Shown: positions 1-9,689, numbered from the stretch's first letter. The stretch: 64,000 bases of DNA from Kappaphycus alvarezii (GCA_002205965.3 NADL03000054.1:62001-126000); one strand, 5' to 3'. Made by a program: numbers and translations. Notes: generated by a model not told the origin, from the letters alone.

Positions 1-450
1 ATGCGTGCCTCATATGAGGACAATGCTATGACGGATAGACACTAGAGCAGTCTCCAATAGTGCACACTCGAAATGACTGATAAGTACATTGCCGCTTGAA
101 AGTATACGACACCCTACATATGTAAATTATTCTTTTAGCTACTGTAACTGCTAACCAGGTGGAAAACGTCGGCCACGTGCAAGGACCAAGCAGCAGACAT
201 TTGTCATATTTAATGTCGTAAAGTTAGACTGCATAATATCCACGGCGCCGGTGTCCCCAGCTGGTGGAGAGCAATGTCGCAGTCGCGGCCTCCGCTGTTG
301 TTGTGAGGGGGGAGGGACAACGAGTCATATGGTGAGGGAAGGCGACGGATGTTTGCGCTGGCCATCTTCTGGAGGAGGACAGGGAGTACTTCCTGGTCAC
401 AGGCTATCTGAACTATGGCGGTGGGGAGCACCTCATGTTGCGTATAATTT
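1..450. other. no recognisable gene
   Basis: Nothing in this stretch resembles a known gene. Short open frames on both strands between about 210 and 430 overlap each other and show no domain. It precedes the inverted LINE tails that start at 451. Confidence 0.5.
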
Positions 451-535
451 CGGAGGAGACGAGGGTCGTTTCCGAGTACGGAATTGCGGGGTGCTTCCGT
501 CAGGGTGGAGATGCGGTCTTGCTTCGAAATCCAGA
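451..535 (+). mobile_element. LINE 3'-end fragment, plus-strand arm of an inverted repeat
   Basis: This 85-base segment is the reverse complement of 748-832 with about 5 mismatches. The minus-strand arm belongs to the C-terminal end of the LINE at 743-2010, so this is the tail of a second copy of that family in the opposite orientation. The corresponding peptide is an arginine-rich end with the pattern VEMRS.FEIQ. The two tails face each other across about 210 bases. No poly-A tail is visible. Family assignment rests only on this match. Confidence 0.7.
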
Positions 536-742
536 GTTGCTGGCACAGGCCAGCAGAATCAGACGCTCAACCTCCCCCCCACCAAACCTCGCCAATGCCA
601 TCCCATGCCCTAGAGACGGAATACCCACACTACCCTACAACCCGACAGTGGCCCAGGAACAGCCCCCCGTAGTGTGGACCGATCTTAGCGACGACCTCCA
701 CGACCGTCCAGCCACGACGTCCCCGACGCCAATGTCCTCCGA

Positions 743-2010
743 CTATTTCTGGATTTCGAAGCGAGACCGCATCTCCACCCTGAAGGAAGCACTCCGCAAC
801 TCCGTACTCGGAAACGACCCTCGTCTCCTTCGTCTGCGGATCACTGCTGTGGTTGTGTTGAACTTCTCTGCGATGCGCGGGATGAAGTCTTCGAGGAAAG
901 TAATCGAGGCGGGGGATGGGGCACCCAAGGAGTCGAAAGCCAGGGGCTGAAACTTAAAGTTCGGTTCCTGGAGGGTGTTGTGCGAGGGGGGCGGGATGCG
1001 GCGTACCAGTTTGCGCTCCAGGTCTTTGACTTTGTCTCGGTGGGCAATGTCGGCGACGCCGCCGGCCATTTGGGTGGCCCTTGTGCGCACACCTTGTTTG
1101 AACGGCGACACAATTGTTAGGTCGCAGGCTATGGGGCGGACCTGTTGGCCAGTGGGCAGGGGGGGGGTTGTATGAGAATGTCCGCAGGGCGGATATTCGT
1201 TCCCGGGACAAGGAGCGGGACTTCGTATTGGCAGTCCAGGCCCGCAGCGCGAGCCACGCGGTAGGCGAAAACGTTGCGCAGCGAGTTGTGGCGGTGCGGG
1301 CGGCCGAAGCCGGCAGGGCAGAGGTCAGCCGCGTGGTCCCCGAGTGCGTCCAAAGTTTGATTGCAGTGGGCACAGGTGAGCGGGCGGGAGTCGTCGTATA
1401 CGGGGAGGCCTATGTGCCGGCGGATCATGGTCTGCCAGTGGGCCGAGGACACCACCGTAGCGGTTGTGGAGTGATCGATTAGAAAAGCGGCGGCGGGGCT
1501 GTTCCGGAACGCCAGGCCACGAATCCGATGTCGAACTTCTTGAGTGCTGTGCTGAGCCGGGTTGGGGTGTGTCAACTATGAGTCGTCGCGCCAGTGGACC
1601 TTTGCCTGTGCCTCCTGCTGCACACCATTGAAGAAGGTTTCGAGGTTGGATGGTTTGGCAGCAAGCAGGCATGGGTCAAAGGGGCCAAGGTCGACGGAGT
1701 ACGGGCGCCCAGGGATACATTGCAGGAAGTCACGGATTCGCGGCAAGGCTTGTCGGACCAGGAACGCCCTGTCACCCCGGTATCGGTGACCAGAGACAGC
1801 GGCAGAACGTTGCGTGGTGTACGATGCCGATCTCCCACGTGCCGGAACCGCGTCGATGATACTAGCTGCGACCGAGCCGTGTAGTAACGGGAAGATGAGG
1901 GTAAATCCCTGACCTCCCTGGCGGATCGGTAACGTGCCTTGGTCCCAGATAGCCTGATCGGTCGCCAGCCGAGCCTTGGACAGATACTCCAAACTGAGAG
2001 CTATCCTACT
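743..2010 (-). mobile_element. 5'-truncated non-LTR retrotransposon (R2-like endonuclease type), C-terminal half
   Basis: Read on the minus strand, the segment gives the end of a reverse transcriptase (thumb region with LPIRQGGQGF, about 1990-1890), then ALPRIRDFLQCIPGRPYS. A CCHC knuckle follows (CAHC....GDHAADLC), then RHNSLRNV and the endonuclease motif RPADIL (about 1420-1150), and a conserved tail FQPLAFDSLGAPSPASI (about 960-880). Such C-terminal knuckle plus restriction-like endonuclease modules are typical of R2/NeSL-like LINEs. The frame is broken by a TAG at 1576-1578, where the related copy at 8.5 kb has Trp, and by a one-base loss in a C tract near 1160. The reverse transcriptase palm is absent, as expected for a 5'-truncated insertion. 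The copy is dead. Confidence 0.85.
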
Positions 2011-2474
2011 TCAGCAACATGCTGCATTGATGGTACAGCCAACGCGGCGTGCTTGTTGACTGGGCTACCTTATCAGCTGCGTTGTAGTTGGCTGAAATGC
2101 TCAGGCGAAATATAGGTCTAACAAAATGGTTTGAAAGCAAGTTAACTAGGGTCGCAACCTTCGCACAGCTCGCAGCAAACTAAATACATTGGTCCCTGCT
2201 CGAAGCAAAGATTTTCTTTCCCTCGCAGCAGCTTCAACCTGAGCAACCCGTAATACCGCATGTGACATAGTTTGACGACCACCTCCACTGAAATAAAATG
2301 AATCACATTGTTCAAGTGGCCAGAGTGTTGGACGTTATCAATTCGCCAACCTCGCCAGATTGCAAGTTCCTAGGATTCGACCCGTTCCTCCAAGGCCTAT
2401 TAACCAACCCAAACTCTTCTCCACTACTAGACTGGACGCGTTACGCCTTAGACTCTTTTCAAGCACTGCATGGG

Positions 2475-2521
2475 TTATATAAGAGAAATATATATTTCTT
2501 TTATGTATTTCTCTTATATAA
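2475..2521. repeat. perfect 16-bp inverted repeat with 15-base spacer
   Basis: Arms at 2475-2490 (TTATATAAGAGAAATA) and 2506-2521 are exact reverse complements around a 15-base AT-rich spacer. It could form a hairpin or cruciform. It may be the end structure of a small element, but no matching partner or target duplication was seen. Confidence 0.85.
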
Positions 2522-3319
2522 GAAAACGAACGTGAATAGCACCTTTGGACTTTCGCTTGGTCCAGGCTGCCCCCCGACGTCGTCGATCACAGTCTGCCGA
2601 TCCAAGAAGATATTCTATACACATTTCAATGGCCTTGTAAAATAGTTTGCAGTTCTCTGCCCTCTGCTTTACAATTCTAGAGTAAACATTCTCACCCGAG
2701 CTCCAAGACTCCTCTTGTCCGAAGAGGCATCGAGCAACAGACTGCTGGTGTGGACACCAACAATGTCAGACTGAACTCGTCTGACGCCTTCAACAGGAAA
2801 GTCATATTTCGTGAGAAGAATGTTTGTGAAGCGGTCGATACTGACGGCAAGTGAATAGCATGACGATTTGGTAGACTTTGGTTCCCTCTGGGCCGTACCG
2901 TGATTCACGATTCGGCGCAATCCGAGAAGAAGCGATCCACGCATCCAGTAAAGCTGTTGAAATTGCTGGGAGTTGCGTGGCGGTGATAACTTCGATTTCA
3001 CAGATCGCTTCATTGAAATTCGCGGAAGACTGCGTTGCTTGCTTGAGAGGCTTTCTTCAGTGTGGGGAAATTTGGGTTGGTTCACTGCGAGTGGAGTAAG
3101 GCCTCGAGTCCAATTGACGTCCAATCGAACGTTGCTACTACATCAGTGCTGAGACGCTCTTAGCACTTCAGTTCCTATAAAGTATTTGATGGCGCGTCAA
3201 ACAAGCAGGCGACGTTGGACATGAACAGCAACGCGGTGCGTCTCTGAAGGAGGATAGATCGCACCTTGGCAGAACTAGCCTAAGAAACGGTTGGCAAATG
3301 ACCGTTCGGCCAAGATGAT

Positions 3320-3452
3320 GAGGGAGACTGTCTCGGGTTATCATTCACTTTTCTGGCAACCCGAGACAATCTCCCTCGCGGGTTGCCAGAACCCCTGAGA
3401 CAGTCCCCCTCATTACCTTCTACTACTTGAAGGGTGGCAACCGTTGCCACCC
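3320..3452. repeat. cluster of nested and overlapping palindromes
   Basis: Arm A (3320-3339) pairs with 3358-3377 (20 bases, two mismatches). Arm B (CTGGCAACCCG, 3353-3363) overlaps arm A' and pairs perfectly with 3379-3389. A third perfect palindrome, GGGTGGCAAC-C-GTTGCCACCC, lies at 3432-3452. The A and B foldings are mutually exclusive because their arms share bases, so the locus can adopt alternative structures. Function is unknown. Confidence 0.8.
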
Positions 3453-3550
3453 TATTCGAGTGAGAAAGTTGGCAGCGCGATATGTCCGCTTCCGCCTGGA
3501 ACGTACGTAGTTCCACTCTGAACCACGTTGCTCCGCTCGGAACCACTGGT

Positions 3551-3615
3551 AGTATTGTACAGTACATACAGTACAGTAGCTTCCCATTGTGGCCGACGTA
3601 CTGTACTGTACAGTA
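3551..3615. repeat. TACTGTACAGTA-type palindromic repeat cluster
   Basis: Two runs built on the self-complementary unit GTACTGTACAGTAC lie at 3551-3579 and 3597-3615. Related copies occur at 3909-3926, 7773-7793, 14876-14890, 15220-15240, 21532-21541, 21630-21690 and about 31110 and 31205. All are outside the coding regions I recognise. Confidence 0.7.
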
Positions 3616-4399
3616 GAACATCCGGTCAGATCTTCGCCGAATAGTCGGACCAGTCAGCGTACCGCACAGACACAATTTGAACTAATGTACTGTAAAGAAG
3701 TTATTCTGTAGTTCACTGTATAGTACTGAACCCATGTGCGCATCGCTCATACTTGTTAGGCCAAAGGTTCACAGTACCTTGCGTGTTCTCTCATTGAGAA
3801 AACACGAAGAGCTGTAGACGGAAATCCAAAGTAGAACACTACGGTAGTTGAAGTAAATGAATACAAAACACTAACCTCATAGGGTACACGTTGCACAGCA
3901 CTGCGAGGCACTGTACAGTACAGTATTTCTCTCGCTGCCAAAACAATTTCGTTCTCAAATAGGTAATTTAATCAAAATCTCACGGGGAGATTTTCAGCTT
4001 AGCGTGATTATGTGCAAGGCTAGCCAGCTGTGCGCAAAAGTGGCTATATAAGCTATCAAAAATCCAAGTCAATATGGAACCGTGTCCACGTGGGCCCATT
4101 CTGACCTCAGCCTGAGATCCGAACCAGAATCTCACGCCAACTCGGAAATTTTCGAATCCCGAGAGCTGCCCCAAGTAACTAACGACAGAAGTGCCGCAGC
4201 TTGTATAAACAAGTCTGCAGGTCGTAACCAGAGCCTCCACTTTGCGAATCTCCAAAACTTGAACATTCACTCCACACTGCATTTGAGCTGCTTCTTGCAC
4301 CCATACGAGGTCGTTCCATTCTCTCCTGCACTTCCAGGGGCTTCTTTGAATCTCGAGCTTTGTTTTTGACGTCCAGCAGGTAGTCTCGACGATACCAAC

Positions 4400-4822
4400 A
4401 TGGCCCATCAAGCATTTGTCACTGGCACTCCGGTCACCTCTGGCTCACGCATGACCCTGCGTCTATCTCGATGCAGCTTTTCCAGCCGCCCTACCCTCCG
4501 TTCTGTCGCCCGTTCGACTCGAAGTGTTTTCAAAATGCAGTCGGAGGATTATGTGATCCAACAAAGCGAATATGTTGACCCGGAGGGTGATGATGACAGT
4601 GGTGATGGCTTCATTGGAGAAAAAGATATGGATGATCATTTGGGAATTGCCATGCCGGATGACTTGCCTAGCTTTGATATTCGGGCTATAAACTCGGCAA
4701 GGAACAGGAACGAATTGGAATCAACGTTGAGGGAGATTCATTCTAGAAGGAGGGATGTTTATGAGGACCGCCGCAGAGGACTGGGTATGGATACTGCGGA
4801 GGATTACTTGAAGAATCTGTAA
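4400..4822 (+). CDS. small acidic protein with probable organelle transit peptide, function unknown
   Basis: This is an intact 140-codon frame with no recognised family. The first ~46 residues are rich in Ser, Arg and Thr and nearly free of acidic residues (MAHQAFVTGTP..., then RLSRCSFSSRPTLRSVARSTRS). That composition suits a chloroplast or mitochondrial targeting peptide; the early Phe (residue 6) is a feature often seen in plastid import signals of red algae. The mature part is strongly acidic (DPEGDDDSGDGF), then Asp-rich, and ends with a charged helical stretch (RNELESTLREIHSRRRDVYEDRRR) and DTAEDYLKNL. The switch from basic leader to acidic body argues for a real protein. The start is the first ATG of the frame. 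The stop is TAA at 4820-4822. Localisation is inferred from composition only. Confidence 0.7.
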   Translation: MAHQAFVTGTPVTSGSRMTLRLSRCSFSSRPTLRSVARSTRSVFKMQSEDYVIQQSEYVDPEGDDDSGDGFIGEKDMDDHLGIAMPDDLPSFDIRAINSARNRNELESTLREIHSRRRDVYEDRRRGLGMDTAEDYLKNL

Positions 4823-5929
4823 ATCAGTAAAGGGGAAAGGTTATGACTAGGGGATTCGTCGTTGGGTGGACAGTGGCTGTCTTCTATGACAGCAGAGTCA
4901 TTTGGGTCGGTGGTGAAGAGGTCAGGTGCTATTCTTTTGCCAGTGACTTGTTCAGGGGTGGTTCGTTTGTGGTTTTTTGTGAATGAAAGGGAGGTCACAG
5001 CCGCCGCTTAGTATTGGTAATTGCTTTTTTTGCTCGCCTAGCCAGTAATGTTGGAGCAGCTGTAGCACTCGCCCGGGATACAACGCATAAACACAAGGTA
5101 ATGACTGAGTTTGTTTCAGGAGGTACTGAAAGGCTTTTGCTTGAAACTAGTTTTGAGGTCTGTGCTGATCTTCTTTTGTGATTGGCAAATACGTAGCTAC
5201 CGTCAATGAATAATCAGGAATGCAATACGACTTCTCACCATCAGATCTCCCCTATACGAATTCTAAAGGTGGGTACCAGAATCTGCACCTTCTTAGGTTA
5301 CACAGCAACGGAGAAGAACATGGCTCAATAGCAGAAAAGGATTGTCCTCTTGGAAAACATCCTCAGAATACCACTCGTTGTGTCTGAGATGTACATCGCA
5401 TGAATTAGCACGACAGCAGCACGGCATTATCGTCATCATCCTATCGTCTGTAATTACATTTCCCGTATCGCGGTTTCGCTCATTACTCTTTCGAAACCTT
5501 ACTACTCTACGCTCTTTAATCCACTTTATTAAATGCCATACCTCGGAAGCTACGATTCGCACATGCATCTACCAGCGTATCAGTTGCGCTTCGTGTCCGT
5601 CCGTGGCAATGGCCATCATATCGCGCGCCCCACTGAACGTGACCGATTTGGTCCATCCAGTTAGTTCTTAACTGAATAGTCTGTCAGTCGGCGCACACTT
5701 CAAGATAAGTAATGCGTAAAACCCCTTCTCTTAAGAACTGGATGGTAGCTGCCAATGTTCCGCGGTACATGGGTCTCCGATAAGTTTTTACCAATGATCT
5801 AATTGGGTGCAACATGCAAAGTCATTGAAGACCCCTAAAGTAACTGAAAAACAAACCTCATTAAATTAGGTTTGAATAGGGTGGCCAAACTCTGCATGTT
5901 GCGGGGCGCGACACATTATGGACGCCGCG
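4823..5929. other. intergenic, no gene recognised
   Basis: Only short opposing frames are present (for example 5293-5568 minus and 5342-5671 plus). Neither has domain features. The stretch contains one copy of the recurrent short hairpin element, at 5641-5700. Confidence 0.5.
5641..5700 (+). repeat. short hairpin element, copy 1
   Basis: Contains GGTCCATCCAGTTAG, TTAACTGAATAGTC and then CAGTCGGCG. CAGTTA (5658-5663) and TAACTG (5669-5674) form a 6-bp stem around GTTCT. A near-identical copy lies at 9058-9110 and diverged versions at 15031-15060 and 6824-6880. The last of these directly follows a LINE coding end, so this may be a LINE 3' untranslated module or a SINE that shares it. Confidence 0.6.
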
Positions 5930-6345
5930 CACGTCGACCACATTGCATAACTTAGCTTCTGATTGATCCGGGTCTTCACTCCTCCCTCAGAACATCAACT
6001 ACGAGTCGCGACGGCTGCCGCGTACTGCTCGGTGACCTTGGACGTTGTCTCGGAAGATGATCCCAACGAGTCAAAGGCTAGTGGCACAAAATTCCATCCT
6101 ATCCTCGAACGTCCCGGCAGTGCCTCACCAGGAATCGCTGCCACTTTCGCCGCCAAGTCCCTCTTCTTCCGCTTTTCTGCTGCACTGGCGACGGCTCCCG
6201 CGTCTCGAGCTCCCATTAACATATAGCTCGCCTGGAATGGCGAAGATATGATGACGTCATACGCCACTGGGAGAGGAGGCGGGGTGTTCATTGCGTCCGA
6301 CCGCGGGTGCACCAGAATGTCAGCGGGTCGCACGATCAGTCCAGG
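5930..6345 (-). mobile_element. 5'-truncated LINE tail, endonuclease and C terminus
   Basis: On the minus strand this begins just before the endonuclease motif (LIVRPADILVHP), continues with PVAYDVIISSPFQ, which is typical of this LINE endonuclease fold, then the conserved tail NFVPLAFDSLGSSS, and stops at 5995. Beyond the stop is GTGGTCGACGTG (5930-5941, minus strand), which is also found after the plus-strand copy at 6824-6835. The sequence is more diverged than the copies at 0.7-2 kb and 7.8-8.8 kb and represents another subfamily. It lies head-to-head with the next copy; both are cut off at nearly the same place in the protein. Confidence 0.75.
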
Positions 6346-6890
6346 GAGTAGAGTGCCAGGCACCGAGCTAAGACCCACTGAAATCCTCGTCCAGCCACCG
6401 CCCGCTCCCGACGGCACTGCGAAGCGAAGCGCCCCATCGCCTGCGACGTCACCGTCGTATCAACGTTCGAGGCCGACGTACGTTCGAGGCCGACGTATGA
6501 TCACGGGCTATCTGAGAAGTGGGAGATGCTGCTTCAGTTAGGCATCGCAACAAGGTCACTAACCTGGAACGCAAACTGTAGCGTCGACTTTCGCCCCCTT
6601 CCGACAACCCCACGCAGGCCCCAACTTCGATTTCCAACCGCTGGCTTACGATTCCCTCGGTTCGCCATCCCCCGCTACTATCCTCTTCATAGAGGATCTC
6701 CTCCCGCGCATCGCGGAGCTGCATACATCAGATAGCGTTATCAGGACGAAAATCTATCGGCGCATTAGTAACACAATCTTGTCGTCTCTGGCGAACGTTA
6801 CCGTGTCCCGCACACGTGCGCACGTGGTCGACGTGGACCACCCGGTTAGCACCAAGCTAAGTAACATAGTCGGTCCTGCACTCAACGCTC
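6335..6890 (+). mobile_element. 5'-truncated LINE tail, head-to-head with previous copy
   Basis: On the plus strand this begins with VPGTELRPTEILVQPPP, the endonuclease motif, followed by a diverged region. It then carries the conserved tail block (VTNLERKL, PPSDNPTQAPNFDFQPLAYDS, SLGSPSPATILFIEDLLPRI) up to about 6810. One TAG interrupts the frame after LERKL. The presumed 3' untranslated part contains GTGGTCGACGTG (6824-6835) and a hairpin TTAGC-ACCAA-GCTAA (6846-6860), and is followed at once by an ATA/ATAA microsatellite that may be the element's tail. Confidence 0.75.
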
Positions 6891-6891
6891 G

Positions 6892-6943
6892 ATATTAATA
6901 TAATAATAATAATATAACAATAACAATAATAATAATGATGCAG
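6892..6943 (+). repeat. ATA/CAATAA microsatellite
   Basis: Imperfect run of ATAATA and ACAATA units directly downstream of a plus-strand LINE tail. Several LINE groups end in short tandem repeats rather than poly-A, so this may be the 3' tail of that insertion. It is not coding. Confidence 0.65.
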
Positions 6944-7495
6944 TAAAGTTACTCATTTGTTGCGGATATCCCCTGCAGCTGTGCGGATGCCATCTTGCGA
7001 CCGATGTGGACTATAGTACATACTGTTAATATGCATGTCCAATGACACCACGTGTAACTGTGGAACTGGTCTGATTTAGCTTTTCTGCCATGAGTGGCAA
7101 CTGTGGTACTGCCAATGTCAATTCTTCTAGTCCCCCCTTTTGTCCTTGTTGGAGTGGGTGATGGTTCAGCCGTCGCCCGCATAACGTATTAGCCTCATGG
7201 ATATAACCGAACAGATCTTCCATGCATTAAAATAACACAAAAATCCCCCCCTGGAGATGTAGTTAGTCTTCTCGTGTAACTACTATGCCTGTACGGTTCA
7301 GGTTTTTGAACACATGAAATGATTCCCCCCCCTATGTCAATGGAAGAAACATGAACGGATGCGTTGGGAGGTCAGTTTGCACCAATGCGTAGAGAGTACA
7401 AAAGATACGCATGCTCATGTGCATGTGTGCTCGTCATCGAGCAAAATTTGATAGGTCATGCTACGACGACCGCTTGAATTAAAACTTTTGAATCT
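6944..7495. other. no recognisable gene
   Basis: Opposing short frames at 6949-7223 have no domain. The stretch leads into the 3' flank of the tRNA-Tyr gene, where AAAA at 7481-7484 gives a minimal T4 run on the tRNA strand that could serve as a pol III terminator. Confidence 0.5.
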
Positions 7496-7531
7496 TCTCC
7501 CGACCTAGAATCGAACTAGGGACAATTCGAT

Positions 7532-7550
7532 AATTGATGTCACTTGAGTA
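7532..7550 (-). other. canonical tRNA intron (19 bases)
   Basis: It follows base 37 of the tRNA, the standard eukaryotic intron position. It begins TAC, which can pair with the GTA anticodon, as is common in pre-tRNA-Tyr. Introns here are known to be needed for pseudouridine formation at the middle anticodon base. Confidence 0.85.
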
Positions 7551-7567
7551 CTACAGTCGAATGCTCT

Positions 7568-7580
7568 GCGTTGTGCTGAA
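7568..7580 (-). other. 13-base insert in the tRNA D-loop, probable ectopic intron
   Basis: The insert TTCAGCACAACGC splits an otherwise normal eight-base D-loop (AGTTGGT|A). It lies between the A and B boxes and leaves both intact. Exact boundaries are uncertain by a base. If it is not removed, the D-loop would be 21 bases, which is not compatible with a normal tRNA. Confidence 0.7.
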
Positions 7581-7600
7581 ACCAACTGAGCTACCGAGAG

Positions 7601-7835
7601 GGATTTCGCGCTGACAATGTTCATTGTTGCACGTATTATTAAACTATGCTTGAGCAGATTGTTATTTACACGTGTACACCTGTAATCTCTGGTAGGAAAA
7701 ATTTTGCGGGAACCAGGAATGGCCACCGTCGGCTTGCAACGATTTTACTGTAGGAGAAAATTTACTTCAATGAGTACTGTACTGTACTGTATCTACCGTG
7801 TACTGTGCATTAGGATTCTCTGTAATACAGTACGC
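7601..7835. other. tRNA 5' flank with GTAC repeat
   Basis: No gene. The run at 7773-7793 repeats ACTGT/GTACT and sits between the LINE 3' end and the tRNA gene, which are on the same strand. The LINE insertion thus lies roughly 240 bases upstream of the tRNA. Confidence 0.55.
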
Positions 7836-8825
7836 GAGATGTATTCTTCGAGGAACAGAATAGAGGCGGGGGATGGAGCACCCAAGGAATCGAAAGCCAG
7901 GGGCTGAAACTTGAAGTTTGGTGCCTGGATGGTTTTGTCCGAAGGGGGCGGGATGCGGCGTACGAAGTGGCGCTTCAAGTCTTTGACTTTGTCTCGGTGG
8001 GCGATATCGGCGGCGCCACCGGCCATTTGTGTGGCCCTTGTGTGTACGCCTTGTTTGAAAGGGGAGAGAACGGCAAGACCACAAGCTATGGGGCGGATCT
8101 GTTGGACATTAGACAGGGGCGGGGGTTGAACGAGAATGTCCGCAAGGCGGATATGCGTTCCCGGGACAAGGGGCGGGACCTCGTTCTGGCAGGCCAGCCC
8201 CGCTGCGCGAGCAACGTGTTAGGCGAAGACGTTGCGTAGCGAGGTGTGGCGGTGCGGGCGACCGAAGCCGGCAGGGCAGAGGTCCGCCAGGTGGTCCCCC
8301 AGTGCGTCCGTAGCTTGGTTGCAGTGGGCGCAGGCGGGAGTCATCATGGACGGGGAGGCCGAGATGCCGGCGGAGCATGGTCTGCCAGTGGGCCGTGGAC
8401 ACCACCGTAGCGGTTGTAGGATGGGCGATGAGAAATACGGCGGCGGGGCTGTTCCGGAATGGGAGGCCCCGGATCCTGTGTCGAACGTCGTCGGTGCTGT
8501 GGTCAGCCGGGTTGGGGTGTGTCGCCCACGAGTAGTCGCGCCAGTGGACCCTTGCCTGTGCCTACTGCTGCACACCCTTTACGTAGGTTTGGACGTTGGA
8601 TGGTTAGGCAGCAAGCAGACCTGGGTCAAAGGAGCCTAGTTCGATGGAGTACGGACGCGCGGGGATGCATAGCATGAAGTCCCGGAGTCGTGGCAAGGCT
8701 TGACGGACCAGAAACGCCCTGTCGCCCTGGTGTCGGTGACGGAACAGGGCCGTGGAACGTTGCGTGGTAGACATTGCCGATCTCTCGCGAGCCCGGCCCG
8801 TGTCGATGATGCCAGCGGTATGTTT
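7836..8825 (-). mobile_element. 5'-truncated LINE, same subfamily as 0.7-2.0 kb
   Basis: On the minus strand the order is RGDRAFLVRQ-like (QGDRAFLVRQALPRLRDF), then PARPYSIELGSFDPGLLA (about 8740-8610), HWRDYSWATHPNPADHS (about 8545), the CCHC knuckle region, GRPHRHTSLRNVFA, the endonuclease, and the tail LKRHFVRRIPPPS, then FKFQPLAFDSLGAPSPASI (about 7990-7860). It collinearly matches the copy at 743-2010, including its amino acids on both sides of that copy's TAG. Several small indels break the frame in the knuckle-endonuclease region. The copy is dead. Confidence 0.83.
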
Positions 8826-9689
8826 TCGTGGAAAGGAATCCGTGCTTATCAAGCCGTGGCTGCCTTGTTTTACAGGTTAGTTTCTAGCCCTAAAGCCGGA
8901 TCCTGCAGTGGACACCATAGAAAGTATTTGATGTAAGCTATTTGACGTTACAATACGGTATGTTCTGGAGCTCCGTTCTTGCTTCGTGCCGCTCGCGGTC
9001 CCACCTTTATCACTTTTCCGTTTAGCTGAGCTACCATATTATCATTTCACTAAACATGGCCGACGTGGTCCATCCAGTCAGTTCTTAACTGAATAGTCGA
9101 GCAGTCGGTGTACACGCCAAGTATTGAAGGAGCAAATCTTATATTCTCTTTTTCGCGTGGTTTGGGTTATGGTTAGGGCCGGTTCTTTGTCACGATACGA
9201 TAGTAACGACAGAGTAAAGTCTCGTCCACATAGAACATATGGTGAGAACTCAACCAGATTTTTCGTACCTATGCAGTCGGTTTAGTCAGTTTTTGTTTTA
9301 TTTTGACAACTTTCGAGGCGAGTTCACTATCTGACCGCACACTTCGGAACTGACAAGATATGTCGCCCCAGAGGCCCGCGAGGGGGGCACGGAACAAGAA
9401 GACTCGCTGCAGACGACCAAATGATAAACTCAAGGAGTGGATAGATCTTGCCGGGAATCATTCCTGAAGCTGTAAAGAAACAGCAAGCTACAGTGAGCAT
9501 TAATCCAGTATGGAGACGACTGATGGCATATGACGGGGCGCCCAGAGTGTCAAGAGAATAGGAGACTTTATTTTGATGAGGAAAGGGGCGGTGCCGCGCC
9601 AAGAGGCGTGGGCACCCACGAACTGGGCCGCGAACGATCAAATAGGCGACGACTAACCGCTAGGGCAGTTTTCTGCTGGATTATGGCGC
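8826..9689. other. no recognisable gene; one hairpin element
   Basis: No coding signal was found. A second copy of the hairpin element is at 9058-9110. The remaining sequence has only short opposing frames. Confidence 0.5.
9058..9110 (+). repeat. short hairpin element, copy 2
   Basis: GGCCGACGTGGTCCATCCAG followed by a stem CAGTCA (9075-9080) / TAACTG (9086-9091) with one weak pair, then GAATAGTCGAGCAGTCGG. It is nearly the same as 5641-5700. Confidence 0.6.

Larger units (their letters stand above)
2011..4399. other. no convincing gene; palindromes and GTAC repeats
   Basis: Open frames occur at 2298-2645 (+, 115 codons) and 2669-3124 (-, 151 codons). Neither shows a recognisable domain, and the first runs straight through a 16-bp inverted repeat, so I do not call them genes. 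The stretch is notable for the hairpin at 2475-2521, nested palindromes at 3320-3452 and TACTGTACAGTA-type repeats between 3551 and about 3925. Confidence 0.45.
7496..7600 (-). tRNA. tRNA-Tyr (anticodon GUA) with canonical intron and probable D-loop intron
   Basis: Read on the minus strand, the acceptor stem is CTCTCGG (7600-7594) against TCGGGAG (7503-7497) with two G-U pairs and discriminator A at 7496. The D stem is GCTC/GAGC. The anticodon stem is TTCGA/TCGAA with loop CTGTAG...A, giving anticodon GTA. The variable loop is 5 bases, and the T arm CCTAG-TTCGATT-CTAGG is perfect. Removing 19 bases (7550-7532) after position 37, the canonical intron site, and 13 bases (7580-7568) in the D-loop after position 20 leaves exactly 73 bases with normal loops. 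C1-G72 is the usual eukaryotic tRNA-Tyr identity pair. A box (TAGCTCAGTTGG) and B box (GTTCGATTC) are intact. The D-loop insert is not canonical but resembles the ectopic introns known from red algal tRNA genes. Confidence 0.88.

Noticed and set aside
2298-2645. 115-codon frame as a gene
   Set aside because: It reads through a 16-bp inverted repeat and has no recognisable domain.
7496-7600. tRNA-derived SINE head
   Set aside because: Acceptor and T stems and the discriminator base are intact and the sequence ends cleanly, unlike SINE heads. A SINE body is not seen downstream.
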